Origin: an uncultured Oribacterium sp.
Lineage (GTDB): Bacteria > Bacillota > Clostridia > Lachnospirales > Lachnospiraceae
Assembly: GCA_900772695.1 (NCBI GenBank)
Contig: CAAGRO010000314.1
Span: 1 to 5,711, forward strand
DNA: 5,711 nucleotides
Direction of reading: 5' to 3'
The notes under the pieces were generated by a model. That model was given only the letters and a program-made list of their open reading frames with translations, was not told where the DNA came from and made no database searches. A program made the position numbers and the translations under genes. Positions 4,259 through 5,711 of the stretch are shown piece by piece (position 1 is the first letter of the stretch; every line of letters starts with the position of its first letter).

Positions 4259-5338
4259 ATGAGTAAAGATAGATATATGGCATATATCGGTTCCTACAGC
4301 TATACGGGCAATGCAAAGGGCATCACTGTCTGTGATGTCGATGTAGAGAAGGGAACCTTCACGAAGCGGACCGAGATCGAGGTGAACAACTCCTCCTACC
4401 TCGTCGCATCGAGAGATCAGAAGACACTGTATTCCATCGCGGATGAGGGCGTGGTTTCCTTCCGTATCCTCGAGAACGGTGCACTTCAGAAGCTGAACAC
4501 CCAGAACATCCGTGGTATGCGTGGCTGCCACCTCGCGATCGACCAGTTCGATCAGTACCTGATGGTCTCCGGTTACCACGATGGCAAGGCGACCCTGCTC
4601 GCACTGAATCCGGATGGCTCCATCGGTCCGATCGTGGACGGCGTCTTCGATAAGGGCATCGGCTCCGTCGCCGAGCGTACCTTCCGTCCGCACGTATCCT
4701 GCGCACGCATGACCGACGATCAGAAGTATATTCTTGTGGCTGATCTCGGCATTGACCAGGTTCGCATCTTCCGCTTCGACAAGAACGACGGACGGATGCG
4801 TCAGATCGACACCCTCCGCTGCGAGCTGAAGTCCGCACCGCGTCACTTCCGTTTTTCGCCGGATCGCCGCTTCCTCTACCTTATGTATGAGGTGAAGAAC
4901 GTGATCGATGTTTTCCGCTTCACGGAGGGCAAGAAGCCGAACGACATCAACCTCGAGAAGATCCAGACCATCTCGACCCACAACGACCCGTCGAACAGTC
5001 CGCTGATCGCGGCATGTCAGATGCGCTTCTCGCCGGATAAGGATGCGAAGCATCTGTTTGTGTCCAATGCTGGCGTCGATACGATCACGATGTATGAGCG
5101 TGATGTCGAGACAGGCCTTCTCACGATGAAGAGCTCCCTCCCGGTATCCGGTGTCTATCCGAAGGACTTCTGCATCTTCCCGGATGAGAAGCACATCGCG
5201 GCTGCGAACAACGAATCCGGCACGATTACCTTCTTCTCGATGGATTATGATACGGGCATGCTCGTGATGAGCGCCCGCGATATCCCGGTGGATGAGCCGA
5301 ACTGCATCTGCATGGTGAAGCTGCCATCCGGTAAGTAA
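4259..5338 (+). CDS. Lactonase family protein, seven-bladed beta-propeller (6-phosphogluconolactonase-like)
   Basis: A 359-residue cytoplasmic beta-propeller of the lactonase family that includes Pgl (YbhE), which hydrolyses 6-phosphogluconolactone to 6-phosphogluconate. Repeated blades are visible as strand runs ending in hallmark phrases: YIGSYSYTGNAKGITVCDVD (blade 1), QKTLYSIAD, DDQKYILVADLGIDQVRIF (mid-protein), APRHFRFSPDRRFLYLMYE, MRFSPD...HLFVSNAG and YPKDFCIFPDEKHIAAANNE. The ATG at 4259 is preceded by GAGAGGGG (4246-4253) at 5 nt; an in-frame ATG at 4220 lacks such a site and adds an unrelated 13 residues. The usual PHxH motif reads RPHVSCARM here. The exact substrate cannot be told from sequence, since this family is broad. 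It precedes aroC by 24 nt in the same direction, probably in one operon. Confidence 0.87.
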   Translation: MSKDRYMAYIGSYSYTGNAKGITVCDVDVEKGTFTKRTEIEVNNSSYLVASRDQKTLYSIADEGVVSFRILENGALQKLNTQNIRGMRGCHLAIDQFDQYLMVSGYHDGKATLLALNPDGSIGPIVDGVFDKGIGSVAERTFRPHVSCARMTDDQKYILVADLGIDQVRIFRFDKNDGRMRQIDTLRCELKSAPRHFRFSPDRRFLYLMYEVKNVIDVFRFTEGKKPNDINLEKIQTISTHNDPSNSPLIAACQMRFSPDKDAKHLFVSNAGVDTITMYERDVETGLLTMKSSLPVSGVYPKDFCIFPDEKHIAAANNESGTITFFSMDYDTGMLVMSARDIPVDEPNCICMVKLPSGK

Positions 5339-5362
5339 AGAGCGCGTTTTAAGGGGACATCC

Positions 5363-5711
5363 ATGGCAGGCAATACATTTGGAAAACTTTTTCGTATCAC
5401 CACTTTCGGTGAGTCACACGGACCGGCACTCGGCGTCATCATCGATGGCTGTCCGGCCGGCCTCGCACTGTCCGTCGAGGACATTCAGCCATATATGGAC
5501 CGACGGAAGCCGGGCCAGAATCTGAAGGCCACCCAGCGGAAGGAGGACGACCGGATCGAGATCCTCTCCGGTGTCTTCGAGGGAAAAACGACCGGTACGC
5601 CGATCGCGATGATGGTCCGAAACAGCGACCAGCACAGTAAGGACTACTCGGATATCGCCCACGTGTTCCGTCCGGGCCACGCCGATTACGGCTTTTATGA
5701 GAAGGACGGCT
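5363..5711 (+). CDS. aroC: Chorismate synthase, N-terminal part (cut by the window end)
   Basis: The last step of the shikimate pathway: FMN-dependent conversion of 5-enolpyruvylshikimate 3-phosphate to chorismate, the precursor of aromatic amino acids and folate. About 116 residues are visible. The first signature is [10 protein letters not shown] (residues 15-24, with the conserved His19), then DRRKPGQN (46-53), the ILSGVFEG strand, [10 protein letters not shown], and FRPGHADY near the window end. The long N terminus [20 protein letters not shown] resembles E. coli AroC rather than the short-start form found in Bacillus. AAGGGG (5351-5356) sits 6 nt before the ATG. The 24-nt gap after the lactonase stop suggests co-transcription. 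The frame stays open to the last base. Confidence 0.97.
   Translation, partial: MAGNTFGKLFRITTFGESHGPALGVIIDGCPAGLALSVEDIQPYMDRRKPGQNLKATQRKEDDRIEILSGVFEGKTTGTPIAMMVRNSDQHSKDYSDIAHVFRPGHADYGFYEKDG

Noticed and set aside
4172..5194. Long minus-strand open frame opposite the lactonase
   Set aside because: It is antisense to a clear beta-propeller gene, has no recognisable domain, and has no ribosome site; the plus-strand frame has all the conserved motifs.

Overview
The window looks like chromosome from a fairly GC-rich, low-complexity-free Firmicute, most likely a clostridial (Lachnospiraceae-like) anaerobe. The reasons are strong AGGAGG-type ribosome binding sites, two stand-alone FeoA proteins followed by a large FeoB, a small FeoB-associated Cys-rich membrane protein, and a short two-domain DtxR-family regulator. 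The taxonomic guess is inference from gene content and style, not from a marker gene.

Layout. (1) Positions 5-460, minus strand: a DtxR/MntR-family metal-dependent repressor whose ligand set (Cys103, Glu106, His107, His81) looks more like iron-sensing DtxR/IdeR than manganese-sensing MntR. (2) 461-716: an AT-rich divergent control region with an extended -10 promoter for the regulator, a sigma-A-like promoter for the feo operon, and a dense cluster of TTAG/CTAA half-sites forming four dyads. (3) 717-3707, plus strand: a possible 33-codon leader ORF abutting feoA, feoA copy 1, feoA copy 2 (TTG start), a 180-nt spacer carrying a 44-bp tandem repeat, then feoB. (4) 3708-3849: a spacer with a long perfect hairpin whose arm is related to sequence just upstream of feoB, plus a second smaller hairpin. 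(5) 3850-4065: the FeoB-associated small membrane protein. (6) 4066-4258: a 23-bp-stem hairpin with GGGGTC/GACCCC tips, then a new promoter. (7) 4259-5338: a seven-bladed beta-propeller lactonase (6-phosphogluconolactonase family). (8) 5363 to the end: the N-terminal third of chorismate synthase (aroC), cut by the window edge.

How it fits together. The regulator, the operator cluster and feoA-feoA-feoB-accessory protein form an Fe(II)-uptake locus, expected to be off when iron is plentiful and on when iron is scarce. FeoB is the GTPase-coupled membrane permease; FeoA proteins are small SH3-like partners. The lactonase and aroC are a separate metabolic unit with its own promoter. The parts not explained by the standard feo picture are the two spacers flanking feoB (repeat units that differ only by base-pair-preserving changes, and a related hairpin downstream), the leader ORF, and the GGGGTC-tipped palindrome.
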